A stretch of 42,017 bases of DNA from NCBI RefSeq assembly GCF_907165215.1, contig NZ_CAJRAY010000042.1, forward strand, positions 14,534 to 56,550, read 5' to 3'. The DNA is from Thermobacillus xylanilyticus (lineage in GTDB: Bacteria; Bacillota; Bacilli; Paenibacillales; Paenibacillaceae). Shown here in pieces: positions 1 to 9,097 of the stretch. Below the pieces are notes generated by a model. It saw only the letters and a list, made by a program, of their open reading frames with translations, was not told where the DNA came from and searched no databases. The position numbers were made by a program, and so were the translations under genes. Each line of letters starts with the position of its first letter. Position 1 is the first letter of the stretch.

Positions 1-55
1 TCATCCCGACGCCCGGCTGCAAACGATTCCAACCACGCATAAGGGGTGAGCGGAA

Positions 56-1825
56 TTGCGATACTTGCTGAAATATTTGAAACCGTATCGTCTGGCCGCG
101 GGCGCCGCCCTCATCCTGATGCTGGTGGAACTCGTCGTCGAGCTTTGGCATCCGGTCCTGATGGCCCGCATCATCGATGAAGGCATCCTGCCCCGGGATA
201 CGGGCGCGGTGCTCAGGATCGGCGCCTGGATGACGCTGCTTGCGTTGCTCGGTTTCGCTTCGGGCATCGTGAACAGCTATTTCGCCGCGCATGTGAGCCA
301 GGGCTTCGCCTTTGACGTCCGGGCCGGGATGTACGAACGCGTGCAGACTTTTCCTTACGCCGTATTCAGCCGCTTCTCCGCCGCAACGCTCATGACCCGG
401 ATGACGAGCGATGTCACCCAGGTGCAGAACGCGGTGTTCATGAGCCTGCGCGTCATGATGCGGGCGCCGCTGATCATGGCCGGGGGGCTGTTCATGGCGT
501 TGGCCTTGAGCGTCCGGCTCGGACTGATCCTGCTCTTGATCTCGCCGGTGCTGTTTACGGTTCTCGTCTGGATGATGAACCGCGGATTCAAGCTGTTCCA
601 GGCGGTGCAGGCCCGGCTGGACCGGACGAACGGGCTGCTGAGGGAAAACCTGCTCGGCATGCGGCTCATCAAGGCGATGGTGCGCTACGCCCGCGAGCGG
701 GAGCGGTTCATGCAGGCGAATGAAGATCTGATGACGCGCACGATCTCCGCCATCCGGGTTGTCGAACTGACGGTGCCGGCCCTGCTCATGGTCATGAATG
801 TCGGCATTCTGCTGCTGCTCTGGTTCGGCAGCGCGGAAGTGCAGGCGGGCCGCGCGGAAGTGGGCGAGATCGTCGCTGTCGTCAACTACGCGATGCGCAT
901 CATGGCCGCATTTTCGATGCTGTCCTGGATCGTGACGAGTCTGGCCCGGGCGAGGGCGTCGGCCGGGCGGATCACGGAAGTGCTGAAGACGGAAGAGAAG
1001 GAGACGACGATTCGCACGGAAGGCTCCGCCGAAGACGGGAGGCAGGAGCAAGCGGCTTCGCCGCCTTTCGCCCCGGACGAAGGCGCGGAGATCGCGTTCG
1101 AGCGTGTCACGTTCCGCTATCCGGGCATGGCCGACCCTGCGCTGGAGCGGATCTCGTTTACCGTTCGGCCGGGCCAGACGGCGGCCATTCTCGGCGCGAC
1201 CGGCTCCGGCAAATCATCGCTCATCCAGCTCATCCCGCGGCTGTTCGATCCCGACGAAGGCGCCGTGCGCATCGACGGACGGGATGTCAGAACCTGCGAT
1301 CCGGAATGGCTGCGGGCGCAGATCGGCTATGCGCCGCAGGAAGTGGTGCTGTTCTCGGGAACGGTGCGCGACAACCTGCTCTGGGGCAAGGATGACGCCA
1401 CCCGGGAGGAAATCGTGGAAGCGGCGCGCGCCGCGCAGATCCATGAGACGATCATGCGGCTGCCGGACCAATACGAGACAATGCTCGGGCAGAAGGGCGT
1501 CAATCTGTCCGGCGGCCAGAAGCAGCGGCTCTCGGTGGCGCGGGCGCTCCTTCGCAAGCCGCGGGTGCTGCTGCTCGACGACAGCACGAGCGCCCTCGAC
1601 GCGAAGACGGAGGCGGCGCTGCTGGCCGCGCTGAAAGCGTACCGCTGCACGATTCTGCTCGTCACACAGAAGATATCGGCGGCCATGCAGGCGGATGTTA
1701 TCCTTATCCTTGAGGATGGCCGGCTTCACGCGATGGGGACGCACGAAGAGCTGCTCCGGACGTCGCCGCTGTATGCGCGCATCATCCGGTCGCAGTACGG
1801 AGAGGAGGCGGCGCACCATGGCTGA
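56..1825 (+). CDS. ABC exporter half-transporter, degenerate-site subunit (YheI/BmrC-like)
   Basis: This is a 589-residue ABC exporter subunit with a six-helix membrane domain (about residues 1-310) followed by a nucleotide-binding domain (about 345-580). Walker A GATGSGKSS is at 380-388 and the canonical signature LSGGQ at 484-488. Walker B ends in Asp-Asp (D508-D509), so the catalytic Glu is replaced by Asp, and the switch His is replaced by Gln (VTQK). This is the pattern of the degenerate-site partner of heterodimeric exporters such as BmrC/BmrD and TM287/288. The start is TTG at 56, with the Shine-Dalgarno sequence AAGGGGTGA at 41-49. It overlaps the next gene by 8 bases, so the two are almost certainly co-translated. 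The exported substrate (drug, peptide or lipid) cannot be told from the sequence. Confidence 0.93.
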   Translation: MRYLLKYLKPYRLAAGAALILMLVELVVELWHPVLMARIIDEGILPRDTGAVLRIGAWMTLLALLGFASGIVNSYFAAHVSQGFAFDVRAGMYERVQTFPYAVFSRFSAATLMTRMTSDVTQVQNAVFMSLRVMMRAPLIMAGGLFMALALSVRLGLILLLISPVLFTVLVWMMNRGFKLFQAVQARLDRTNGLLRENLLGMRLIKAMVRYARERERFMQANEDLMTRTISAIRVVELTVPALLMVMNVGILLLLWFGSAEVQAGRAEVGEIVAVVNYAMRIMAAFSMLSWIVTSLARARASAGRITEVLKTEEKETTIRTEGSAEDGRQEQAASPPFAPDEGAEIAFERVTFRYPGMADPALERISFTVRPGQTAAILGATGSGKSSLIQLIPRLFDPDEGAVRIDGRDVRTCDPEWLRAQIGYAPQEVVLFSGTVRDNLLWGKDDATREEIVEAARAAQIHETIMRLPDQYETMLGQKGVNLSGGQKQRLSVARALLRKPRVLLLDDSTSALDAKTEAALLAALKAYRCTILLVTQKISAAMQADVILILEDGRLHAMGTHEELLRTSPLYARIIRSQYGEEAAHHG

Positions 1826-3602
1826 CCGCGGCGGCAAGCGCGGACAGCGGCCGAAACAATGGGTTCCGACCCTGCTCCGCATCTGGTCGTATCTGGCCGT
1901 TCACAAACGGCTGCTCACGGCCATCTTCGTCATGACGGCCGTCAGCTCGACCCTCGGGCTGCTCGGCCCGTATCTGCTGGGCCGGGCGATCGACGATTTT
2001 TTCGTGCCCGGCGATTACAAGGGGCTTGTGCTGCTGATCCTCGTGCTCGGCGCATCCTACATCGCGCAGGGCGCGGCCGGCTGGCTGCAGAACTTCTGGA
2101 TGATCGGCGTCGCGCAGCGCACCGTCGCGAAGCTGCGGGCCGATCTGTTCGACGCGCTCCACCGGCTGCCGATCGCGTACTTCACGAAGCGGCAGCACGG
2201 CGAACTGATGAGCCGCATGACGAGCGACATCGAGAACGTGAGCCAGACGCTGAACAGCTCCTTCATCCAGCTCATCTCCAGCCTGCTCACATTCGCGGGG
2301 ATGCTCGGGCTCATGATCTGGCTCAGCCCGATCATGACGCTGATCACGCTGACGATCGTGCCGGTCATGTTCGCCGGCATGCGCTGGATTACGAACCGGA
2401 CCGGCCGTTATTTCAAGGAGACGCAGCGCAATACGGGAGCGCTCAACGGTTTCGTTGAGGAAACGCTTTCCGGGCAGCGCATTGTGAAAAGCTTCTCGCG
2501 CGAGCATGCCGTCATCGACGAGTTCATGGCGAAGAACGCCAGGCTGCGCGAGTCCGCCTATCGGGCGCAAGTCTATTCCGGTTTCATACCGAAGCTGATG
2601 AACATGCTGAACAACATGAGCTTCGCCATTGTCGCCGGGGCCGGAGGCCTGCTCACGCTGAAGGGGATCGTCTCGGTCGGGATCATCGTGACGTTCGCCG
2701 AGTACGCGCGGCAGTTCACCCGGCCGCTGAACGATCTGGCGAACCAGTTCAACACGTTCCTGTCGGCCGTCGCCGGCGCGGAACGGGTATTCGAGGTGAT
2801 CGACGAACAGGAGGAGACGGTGGACGAACGGGGTGCGGTGCCGATCGGACAGGTGAAGGGCGAGATCGTCTTCGACAACGTCTCGTTCTCCTACGAGCCG
2901 GGCGTGCCGACGATCGAAGGCGCATCGTTCCGCGCCGCAGCGGGTGAAATGATCGCCCTGGTCGGACCGACCGGCGCGGGCAAGACGACGATCGTGCAGC
3001 TGCTTGCCCGATTCTACGAGCCGGACAGCGGGCGGATTCTGATTGACGGCCGGGACATTCGCGGCATTACGCGCAAGTCGCTCCGGAAAGCGATGGGATT
3101 CGTGCCCCAGGACGTCTTCCTCTTCGAGGGGACGATCCGGGAGAACATCCGTTACGGCCGGCTCGACGCGACGGATGAGGAAGTCGAACAGGCGGCCCGG
3201 GAAGCGAACGCGCACCGGTTCATCATGAAATTGCCGCACGGATACGATACGATGCTGCGGCAGGACGGCAGCGGCATCAGCCAGGGACAGCGTCAACTGC
3301 TGGCCATCGCGCGCATGATCCTTGCCGATCCGGCCATCCTCGTGCTCGACGAGGCGACGAGCAGCATCGACACGATTACGGAATTACATATCCAGGAGGC
3401 GCTGTACCGGCTGATGGCCGGGCGCACGAGCATCGTCATCGCGCACAGGCTGAACACGATCCGGCGTGCTGACCGCATTCTGGTGCTGGACAGAGGCCGC
3501 ATCATCGAGCAGGGGAGCCACGAGGAATTGATGGCGCTTTCCGGTTTCTACAGCAGCCTCGTGCGCAGCGGGCAGCAGGCGGCATTCGCAGGCTCGGAAT
3601 AA
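1818..3602 (+). CDS. ABC exporter half-transporter, catalytic-Glu subunit (YheH/BmrD-like)
   Basis: This is the partner subunit of the preceding exporter, 594 residues from ATG 1818, which is preceded by the Shine-Dalgarno sequence GAGGAGG. The frame stays open upstream to 1695, but that part lies inside the first gene and is rejected. Membrane helices occupy about residues 25-320 and the nucleotide-binding domain about 350-590. Walker A GPTGAGKTT is at 383-391, Walker B LDEAT has the catalytic Glu at 512, and the switch His is present (IAHR). The signature motif is ISQGQ (487-491) instead of LSGGQ. In the heterodimer the functional ATP site would therefore combine this Walker A/B with LSGGQ of the first subunit, and the second site would be degenerate. 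Family membership is clear; the substrate is unknown. Confidence 0.93.
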   Translation: MADRGGKRGQRPKQWVPTLLRIWSYLAVHKRLLTAIFVMTAVSSTLGLLGPYLLGRAIDDFFVPGDYKGLVLLILVLGASYIAQGAAGWLQNFWMIGVAQRTVAKLRADLFDALHRLPIAYFTKRQHGELMSRMTSDIENVSQTLNSSFIQLISSLLTFAGMLGLMIWLSPIMTLITLTIVPVMFAGMRWITNRTGRYFKETQRNTGALNGFVEETLSGQRIVKSFSREHAVIDEFMAKNARLRESAYRAQVYSGFIPKLMNMLNNMSFAIVAGAGGLLTLKGIVSVGIIVTFAEYARQFTRPLNDLANQFNTFLSAVAGAERVFEVIDEQEETVDERGAVPIGQVKGEIVFDNVSFSYEPGVPTIEGASFRAAAGEMIALVGPTGAGKTTIVQLLARFYEPDSGRILIDGRDIRGITRKSLRKAMGFVPQDVFLFEGTIRENIRYGRLDATDEEVEQAAREANAHRFIMKLPHGYDTMLRQDGSGISQGQRQLLAIARMILADPAILVLDEATSSIDTITELHIQEALYRLMAGRTSIVIAHRLNTIRRADRILVLDRGRIIEQGSHEELMALSGFYSSLVRSGQQAAFAGSE

Positions 3603-3688
3603 GCAGTGGTGTACGCGGATCCCGCGAATAGCGTATAAGCAGCATCAATCAACTAGGCCATTCGGATTCGATACGGGAGCGTGCAGCG

Positions 3689-5224
3689 ATGCGGAATCGG
3701 AAGGAACGGGAACACGGCAGCCGCATGACGGGTGACCTGTTCGCCCCGCTCATCCGGCAATCGGATGACATCTACGTCAGCTTGAATTCGGACATGACTA
3801 TCGAATACGTATCGCCGTCGGTCGAACGCGTGTTGGGATACCGTCCGGAAGAAGTGACGGGCAAGTCGGGCGTGCTGTACATTCTGCCCGAAGACCTGTC
3901 GCGGATCGGGATTCATCTCCTGGCCGCCGACCATGACGACGGAACGGAAGAAGCAGCAGCATCATCAGTGCCGCATGTCGCCGAAGTGACGGAGGATTAT
4001 CAGGCGAACTTCGGCGTTCGGGATATCCGCGTGCGCCATCGGGACGGCCGTTACATCTGGTGCAGGGCAACGTTCAGCATCGTGCGGGACGAGCTGGGTG
4101 TGGTCGAGCGGATCGTCGCCGTGGGCCGCGATATTTCGGACAAGAAACGGTCGGAAGAGGAACTGCGGCGAAGCAGGGCTCATCTGCAGCTTGCGCATCG
4201 CATTGCGGGTCTCGGCCATTTCGAATGGTATCCCGAGACGAATGAATTGTACTGGTCCGACGAAATGTACGCCGTCTTCGGCTTCAGCCGGACCGATTTC
4301 GCCAGCGATTGGGAAGCGTACGAGAAGATTGTGCATCCCGAGGACAGACCCGTTCTGCGGGAATATTTTGTCGAGCGGCTCCGCGAAACGGACCAAGAAC
4401 TGAAGTGCGAATATCGCATCTTCATGCCGGACGGGAGCGTCCGGACCATTCAGACGATCGGCAAATGGATGAGGGACGAGTACCGCCAAGCCCCGCTGCT
4501 GGTCGGCATCGTGCGGGACATTACGATCGAGAGCCGGACCGAGGAGCTGCTGCGCACGTCGGAGAAGCTGAAGATGGCCGGACAGCTTGCCGCGGGCATC
4601 GCCCATGAGATTCGCAACCCGCTGACATCGCTGAAAGGTTTCTCCAAGCTGCTCCGCAAGGCGACCGGCGAGCAGGCCGACCGGTATTACGAGATCATGG
4701 ACCAGGAATTTGTCCGGATCGAGATGATCCTCGGCGAGCTGCTCGTGCTGGCCAAGCCGCAGGCCTCCGTCTACCAGGATTGGGACATCCGGCTGATCGT
4801 GCACGAGGTCGCCGATCTGCTCAGCAGCCAGGCCATTCTGAACAACGTGATCATCCAGGAGCAGGCGACTCCGGAAGCGTGCATTGTCCGCTGCGACAAA
4901 AATCAGCTGAAGCAGGTGTTCATGAACGTCGTGAAAAACGCGATCGAGGCGATGCCGTCCGGCGGCCTGCTGATCATCTCGATCGAGCGGGATGAAACGG
5001 ACGTGCTCGTGCACGTCATCGATCAGGGAAGCGGCATTCCGGAAGACCAGCTGCGCCGGCTCGGGGAGCCGTTCTTTACGACGAAGGAGAAGGGTACGGG
5101 TCTCGGACTCATGATCAGCCACAAAATCATCGAGGAACACGATGGGAATATCCGTTATGTCAGCCGGAGCGGTGAAGGAACGACCGTGTCAATCCGGCTG
5201 CCGCAGTCTTGTGCGGAACGATAG
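3689..5224 (+). CDS. Cytoplasmic PAS-domain sensor histidine kinase (sporulation kinase-like)
   Basis: This 511-residue histidine kinase has no membrane helices. An N-terminal PAS domain (about 10-150, including its PAC segment) is followed by a second PAS domain of the PAS_3 type (about 170-290), a HisKA dimerisation domain with phospho-acceptor His306 in GIAHEIRNPLTSLKGF, and an HATPase_c domain with an N box (KNAIEAM), a G1 box (DQGSGIP) and a G2 box (GTGLGLMIS). This architecture matches the KinA/KinE/KinC group that feeds the Spo0 phosphorelay, so a role in sporulation or stationary-phase signalling is likely but inferred. ATG 3689 follows GGGAGC at 3675-3680. No response regulator gene is adjacent, which fits an orphan phosphorelay kinase. 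A hairpin terminator follows directly. Confidence 0.92.
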   Translation: MRNRKEREHGSRMTGDLFAPLIRQSDDIYVSLNSDMTIEYVSPSVERVLGYRPEEVTGKSGVLYILPEDLSRIGIHLLAADHDDGTEEAAASSVPHVAEVTEDYQANFGVRDIRVRHRDGRYIWCRATFSIVRDELGVVERIVAVGRDISDKKRSEEELRRSRAHLQLAHRIAGLGHFEWYPETNELYWSDEMYAVFGFSRTDFASDWEAYEKIVHPEDRPVLREYFVERLRETDQELKCEYRIFMPDGSVRTIQTIGKWMRDEYRQAPLLVGIVRDITIESRTEELLRTSEKLKMAGQLAAGIAHEIRNPLTSLKGFSKLLRKATGEQADRYYEIMDQEFVRIEMILGELLVLAKPQASVYQDWDIRLIVHEVADLLSSQAILNNVIIQEQATPEACIVRCDKNQLKQVFMNVVKNAIEAMPSGGLLIISIERDETDVLVHVIDQGSGIPEDQLRRLGEPFFTTKEKGTGLGLMISHKIIEEHDGNIRYVSRSGEGTTVSIRLPQSCAER

Positions 5225-5277
5225 AAGCCGCCCGCCGCGAGAGTGGCAGACTCCCGCGGAGCGCGGCTTTTATTCTT
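5225..5277 (+). terminator. Rho-independent terminator of the histidine kinase gene
   Basis: AAGCCGC (5225-5231) pairs with GCGGCTT (5263-5269), with further GC-rich pairing inside the stem. A T-rich tail, TTTATTCTTT, follows. It begins directly after the kinase stop codon. Confidence 0.75.
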
Positions 5278-5298
5278 TGCGGGCGCCGGGAATCGCGT

Positions 5299-5328
5299 TT
5301 GACGGGGCCAGAGGGGATGTGATAAAGT
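5299..5328 (+). promoter_or_regulatory. Putative promoter of the marR-mmpL operon
   Basis: A TTGACG -35 box (5299-5304) and a TAAAGT -10-like box (5323-5328) are separated by 18 bases. Transcription would start near 5335, just before the palindrome at 5343-5357. The -35 matches consensus at five of six positions and the -10 is moderate. Confidence 0.5.
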
Positions 5329-5342
5329 TTTACTGTAAAATT

Positions 5343-5357
5343 GTTCGACCATCGAAC
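5343..5357. promoter_or_regulatory. Candidate MarR operator (perfect 6-3-6 palindrome)
   Basis: GTTCGA-CCA-TCGAAC is a perfect inverted repeat lying just downstream of the predicted transcription start and upstream of the MarR family start codon. MarR repressors commonly bind short palindromes of this kind over their own promoters. Binding by this regulator is inferred from position only. Confidence 0.55.
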
Positions 5358-5390
5358 TATCTTCGGACGGCAGGAGGGGAGGGACGAGCG

Positions 5391-5885
5391 GTGAAGCGCG
5401 AGGCAGGAGACGGGCAGATGGATCAGGATCTGCTGGCCTCCATTATCAAGAGATATGAAGAAGCGACGTACCGCATGCATCGGCGTGTGAACATCCTGCT
5501 GCGCAGGTGCATCGGCGATGAAGACATCACGCTGGATCAATATTTGGTCATCCGCTATCTTCGCATGAAAGGCCGGTCAATCTCATCGGAGCTGGCCGAC
5601 GTGTTCGGCGTCGGCAAAAGCTCGATTACGGCGATCATGACGCGGCTGTCCGACAAGCGGTTGATCGAGCGGATTCCGGACGTGAAGGATCGGCGGGTCA
5701 TCTATCTGTCGCTGACCGAGGCGGGCCGGAAGCTGGCCGAGATGATCGATGACCGGATAAGGGAGCGGCTGTCGACGGTCATGAACCAATTCAGCCGGGA
5801 AGAAGCGCTGCAATTTGTCGGCACCTACGAGAAGGTGGCGGAAGTGTTGGCGGATATGGAAGGAAGGGGCAGAGCAACCATATGA
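5391..5885 (+). CDS. MarR family transcriptional regulator
   Basis: This is a 164-residue winged-helix regulator, probably a repressor of itself and of the transporter gene that follows. The MarR core is visible: LDQYLVIRYLRMKGRSISSE, then VFGVGKSSITAIMTRLSDKRL as the recognition region, and the wing RIPDVKDRRVIYLSLTEAG. The start is GTG 5391, preceded by the strong Shine-Dalgarno sequence AGGAGGGGAGGG at 5372-5383. The frame is open upstream to 5142, but that stretch lies in the kinase 3' end and its terminator, so the longer form is rejected. Its stop overlaps the next start as ATGA, so the two proteins are translationally coupled. The ligand is unknown. Confidence 0.92.
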   Translation: MKREAGDGQMDQDLLASIIKRYEEATYRMHRRVNILLRRCIGDEDITLDQYLVIRYLRMKGRSISSELADVFGVGKSSITAIMTRLSDKRLIERIPDVKDRRVIYLSLTEAGRKLAEMIDDRIRERLSTVMNQFSREEALQFVGTYEKVAEVLADMEGRGRATI

Positions 5886-8800
5886 GACAAATCGTAAGAT
5901 GGCGCTGGCTGGTGCTGGCGCTTTGGCTTGCCGCGGCGGCGGGCCTGCTTATGACGTCGCCGAATCTGGCCGAACTGGTGCGGGAGCACGGGCAGATTTC
6001 GGTGCCGGACGGCTATCCGTCCGTCATCGCCGACGAGATGCTTGACGATTTGGGGGAAAGCGGGAATTCGACGGTTCTCGTTTTCCACCGCGAGTCAGGC
6101 TTGTCCGACGACGATCTTGAGGCGGTGAAAGCCGGGATCGAGAAGCTTCAGCACGACGGCGGCACGTATGGCGTCGTGTCGGTGACGTCGCCGTTCGACA
6201 GCGAAGAACTGGCGGCGAAGATGATATCCGAAGACGGGACGACCGTGCTCGCCTTGCTGAATGTCGAGTTCGGCGACCGGACGGCGGAGGAACAGCAGGA
6301 TGTGCTGTACGGCGCGCTGTCGGACATCGACGTCGACCACTATATCACCGGCGGCTGGGTCATTGCGGAAGATGTCATCCAGAGCTCCGAGGAAGGCGTG
6401 AAGAAGACCGAGCTCATTACAATCGTCTTCATCCTTGTCATTCTGATCGTGGTCTTCCGGTCGGTCGTCGCGCCGCTCATTCCGCTGCTCACCGTCGGGC
6501 TCAGCTATCTGGTGTCCCAGTCGGTCGTGGCCTACCTGGCGGAGTACGCGGACTTCCCGCTCTCCAACTTCACGCAGATCTTCATGGTCGCGGTCATGTT
6601 CGGCATCGGGACGGACTACTGCATTCTGCTGATCAGCCGGTTCAAGGAGGAGCTGGCGCAAGGCGGCGGCAAGGTCGACGCCATTCTCCGCACTTATCGG
6701 ACCGCCGGAAAGACGGTGCTGTTCGCGGGGCTGGCGGTGCTCGTCGGCTTCACGTCGATCGGGTTGTCGACGTTCTCGCTGTACCGTTCCGCCGTCGCGG
6801 TCGCGGTCGGCGTCGCGGTCATGCTGATCGCGCTCGTCACGATCGTTCCGTTCTTCATGGCGGTGCTGGGCAAGGCGCTGTTCTGGCCGCTGCGGGGTTC
6901 GCTGGAGCATAAGGAGAGCCGGCTGTGGGGCACCGTCGGTTCGTTCGCCCTCCGGCGGCCGCTCGGCGCGCTGGCGATCATCGCCGTGCTGGCCGTGCCG
7001 CTGCTCGTCGGCTACAAGAACGCCGTCACGTTCAACCAGCTCGACGAAATCGGCGACCGTTACGGTTCGGTGCGCGGGTTCAACATCATTTCGGACAGCT
7101 TCGGTCCCGGGGAGACGCTGCCCACGACGGTCGTCTGGCGCAGCGAGACGCCGCTCGACACGCCGGAAGGGCTGGCCGCGATCGAACAGGTGTCGCGTCG
7201 GCTGCTGGAGACCGAAGGCGTGGCGTCGGTGCGCAGCGCCACCCGGCCGACCGGCGAGCCGCTTGAGCAATTGCAGGTGGTAAGCCAGGTGTCGGAGCTG
7301 GACAGCGGTCTCGAGCAGGGCGGAGACGGGCTGAGCCAGATCGGCGCCGGGCTGGAGGAAGCGAGCGAAGAGCTGGCCGCGAACGCGCCGCAGCTTGAGG
7401 AAGCGGTAGGCGGCGCCGAACGGCTGGCGCAGGGCACGAGCGAGCTGAAGGCCGGACTCGAGCAGCTCGAGGGCGGGCTGCGCCAGCTCGAACAAGGGCT
7501 GCGCAGCGGCGAAGCCGGCGCGGGCGAGCTGGCATCCGGCGCCGCGGAAGCGCAGGCGGCCGCCGAACAATTGGCCGCCGCGGCGGAAGAATTGCTCGCC
7601 GGATACGAGGAAATGGCCGGCGGTCTGGATCAACTGAAGGCCGGCTATGACGAGATCGCAAGCAAGCACGATGAACTGGCCGAGGGGCTGGCCGGGCTGT
7701 CGGCCGGACTTGACGGACTGCCGCAGAAGTATCCCGAACTGGCGGCGGACGAAGATTTTCTGCGCCTGCAAGGCACGGCGAAGCAGCTGCACGAAGGCGC
7801 GGCCCGGCTCGGCGCGTCGCTGGCGCAGCTGAATGAGCAGCTCGGCGGGCTGGGCGCCGGCCTTGGGCAGGCGAACGAGGGGCTGCGCCAGGCGGCCGCG
7901 GGCCAGCGGGAACTGGCCGGCGGGCTCAAGCAGATTGCCGCGGGACTGAAGGAACTGCAGTCGGGCATCGCGCAGGCCGCCGCCGGCCAGGGCGCCATCC
8001 TGGAGCGCCTCCCCGAGATGAAGGGCGGCGCGGCGCAGCTCGCGGACGGCCAGGCCGAGCTGGCGGACGGCCTGGCCGGGCTGATCGATCAGCTCGGCGA
8101 GCTGACCGACGGCCTCGGGCAATCGGCGGACGGCATCAAGCAGGTGACGGCCGGCCTGGAGTCGGCGCGGGAATATTTGACCGGTCTGTCCTCGTCGCCC
8201 GACCCGCAGCTGGCGGGCTGGTATCTGCCGGAGGAAGCGATCGCTTCGGAAGAGTTCCTGCAGGCGCTCGACATCTATATGAGCAGCGACCGGCGGACGG
8301 TGAAGTTCGAGGTCGTGCTGGAACACCATCCGTACTCCGTCGAGGCGATGGATACGGTCGACCGGCTGTCGGCCGCCGCGCCGGGCATGGCGGAAGGCAC
8401 GCCGCTGGAAGGCGCCGATGTCGCGGTCGGCGGCATCTCGAGCGTGAACAATGACCTGCGGCATGTGACCGCGGACGACTATTCGCGCACGGTCACGCTG
8501 ATGCTGATCGGCCTGGTGCTCATCCTCGTCGTCCTGTTCCGCTCGCTGGTCATGCCGATTTACCTCGTGCTGTCGCTCATCCTGACCTACTACATGTCGG
8601 TGGCGGCGGCGGAAGTGCTGTTCGTGCGGATGCTCGACATGACGGGCCTCGGCTGGGCGGTGCCGTTCTTCGCCTTCGTCATGTTGCTGGCGCTCGGCAC
8701 CGACTACAGCATCTTCCTGATGGACCGGTTCCGCGAATACCGGGATCTGCCGGCCGGCGAAGCGATTCTGAACGCGATGAAGAACATGGGCTCCGTCATC

Positions 8801-9028
8801 GTGTCGGCGGCGATCATTCTCGGCGGCACGTTCGCGGCGATGCTGCCGTCGGGCGTCATGTCGCTGCTGCACATCGCGACTATCGTACTGGCCGGGTTGT
8901 TCCTCTATGCGCTCATCATGCTGCCGCTGTTCATACCGGTCATGGTGCGGCTGTTCGGATCGTTCAACTGGTGGCCGTTCATGGGGCGGCGCGCCCGCAA
9001 CGATGCGGACGCCGGCCTGGGGGCGTGA
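5882..9028 (+). CDS. MMPL/RND family membrane transporter with a long extracytoplasmic heptad-repeat region
   Basis: This 1048-residue RND-superfamily transporter is of the MMPL type (B. subtilis YdfJ/YdgH-like). One N-terminal helix is followed by an external loop and a helix bundle at about 170-390, a long external region at about 400-830, and a second bundle at about 865-1035. The paired Asp-Tyr motifs that carry protons in MmpL proteins are both present: GIGTDY with D245/Y246 and ALGTDY with D941/Y942. The region from about 455 to 760 is Ala/Gly/Leu/Gln-rich with the recurring pattern L-x-x-G-x-x-x-L, as in the YhgE/Pip type of heptad repeat, and contains hardly any aromatic residues. Coupling to a MarR repressor suggests export of a toxic or lipidic compound that the repressor senses. 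The substrate is not identifiable. Confidence 0.92.
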   Translation: MRQIVRWRWLVLALWLAAAAGLLMTSPNLAELVREHGQISVPDGYPSVIADEMLDDLGESGNSTVLVFHRESGLSDDDLEAVKAGIEKLQHDGGTYGVVSVTSPFDSEELAAKMISEDGTTVLALLNVEFGDRTAEEQQDVLYGALSDIDVDHYITGGWVIAEDVIQSSEEGVKKTELITIVFILVILIVVFRSVVAPLIPLLTVGLSYLVSQSVVAYLAEYADFPLSNFTQIFMVAVMFGIGTDYCILLISRFKEELAQGGGKVDAILRTYRTAGKTVLFAGLAVLVGFTSIGLSTFSLYRSAVAVAVGVAVMLIALVTIVPFFMAVLGKALFWPLRGSLEHKESRLWGTVGSFALRRPLGALAIIAVLAVPLLVGYKNAVTFNQLDEIGDRYGSVRGFNIISDSFGPGETLPTTVVWRSETPLDTPEGLAAIEQVSRRLLETEGVASVRSATRPTGEPLEQLQVVSQVSELDSGLEQGGDGLSQIGAGLEEASEELAANAPQLEEAVGGAERLAQGTSELKAGLEQLEGGLRQLEQGLRSGEAGAGELASGAAEAQAAAEQLAAAAEELLAGYEEMAGGLDQLKAGYDEIASKHDELAEGLAGLSAGLDGLPQKYPELAADEDFLRLQGTAKQLHEGAARLGASLAQLNEQLGGLGAGLGQANEGLRQAAAGQRELAGGLKQIAAGLKELQSGIAQAAAGQGAILERLPEMKGGAAQLADGQAELADGLAGLIDQLGELTDGLGQSADGIKQVTAGLESAREYLTGLSSSPDPQLAGWYLPEEAIASEEFLQALDIYMSSDRRTVKFEVVLEHHPYSVEAMDTVDRLSAAAPGMAEGTPLEGADVAVGGISSVNNDLRHVTADDYSRTVTLMLIGLVLILVVLFRSLVMPIYLVLSLILTYYMSVAAAEVLFVRMLDMTGLGWAVPFFAFVMLLALGTDYSIFLMDRFREYRDLPAGEAILNAMKNMGSVIVSAAIILGGTFAAMLPSGVMSLLHIATIVLAGLFLYALIMLPLFIPVMVRLFGSFNWWPFMGRRARNDADAGLGA

Positions 9029-9042
9029 ATCGGCCGAACCTC

Positions 9043-9093
9043 AAAAAAATCGCCGTCCCTCCCGCTTTGCAACAAGCGGATGGGACGGCTTTT
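9043..9093. terminator. Bidirectional terminator between the MMPL gene and the minus-strand 9098 gene
   Basis: GCCGTCCCTCCCGCTT (9052-9067) pairs with AAGCGGATGGGACGGC (9074-9089), with a six-base loop. It is flanked by seven A residues on the left (9043-9049) and TTTT on the right, so it can act in both directions for the two convergent genes. Confidence 0.88.
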
Positions 9094-9097
9094 CTCT

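Noticed and set aside
5142..5390. Upstream extension of the MarR gene into the kinase gene
   Set aside because: It crosses the kinase 3' end, its terminator, the predicted promoter and the operator; GTG 5391 has a strong Shine-Dalgarno sequence.
6095..8872. 925-codon open frame on the minus strand opposite the MMPL gene
   Set aside because: High GC with few stop codons on the complement; the translation is a low-complexity mix of Arg, Gln and Pro without domains, and the plus strand has a clear MMPL protein.
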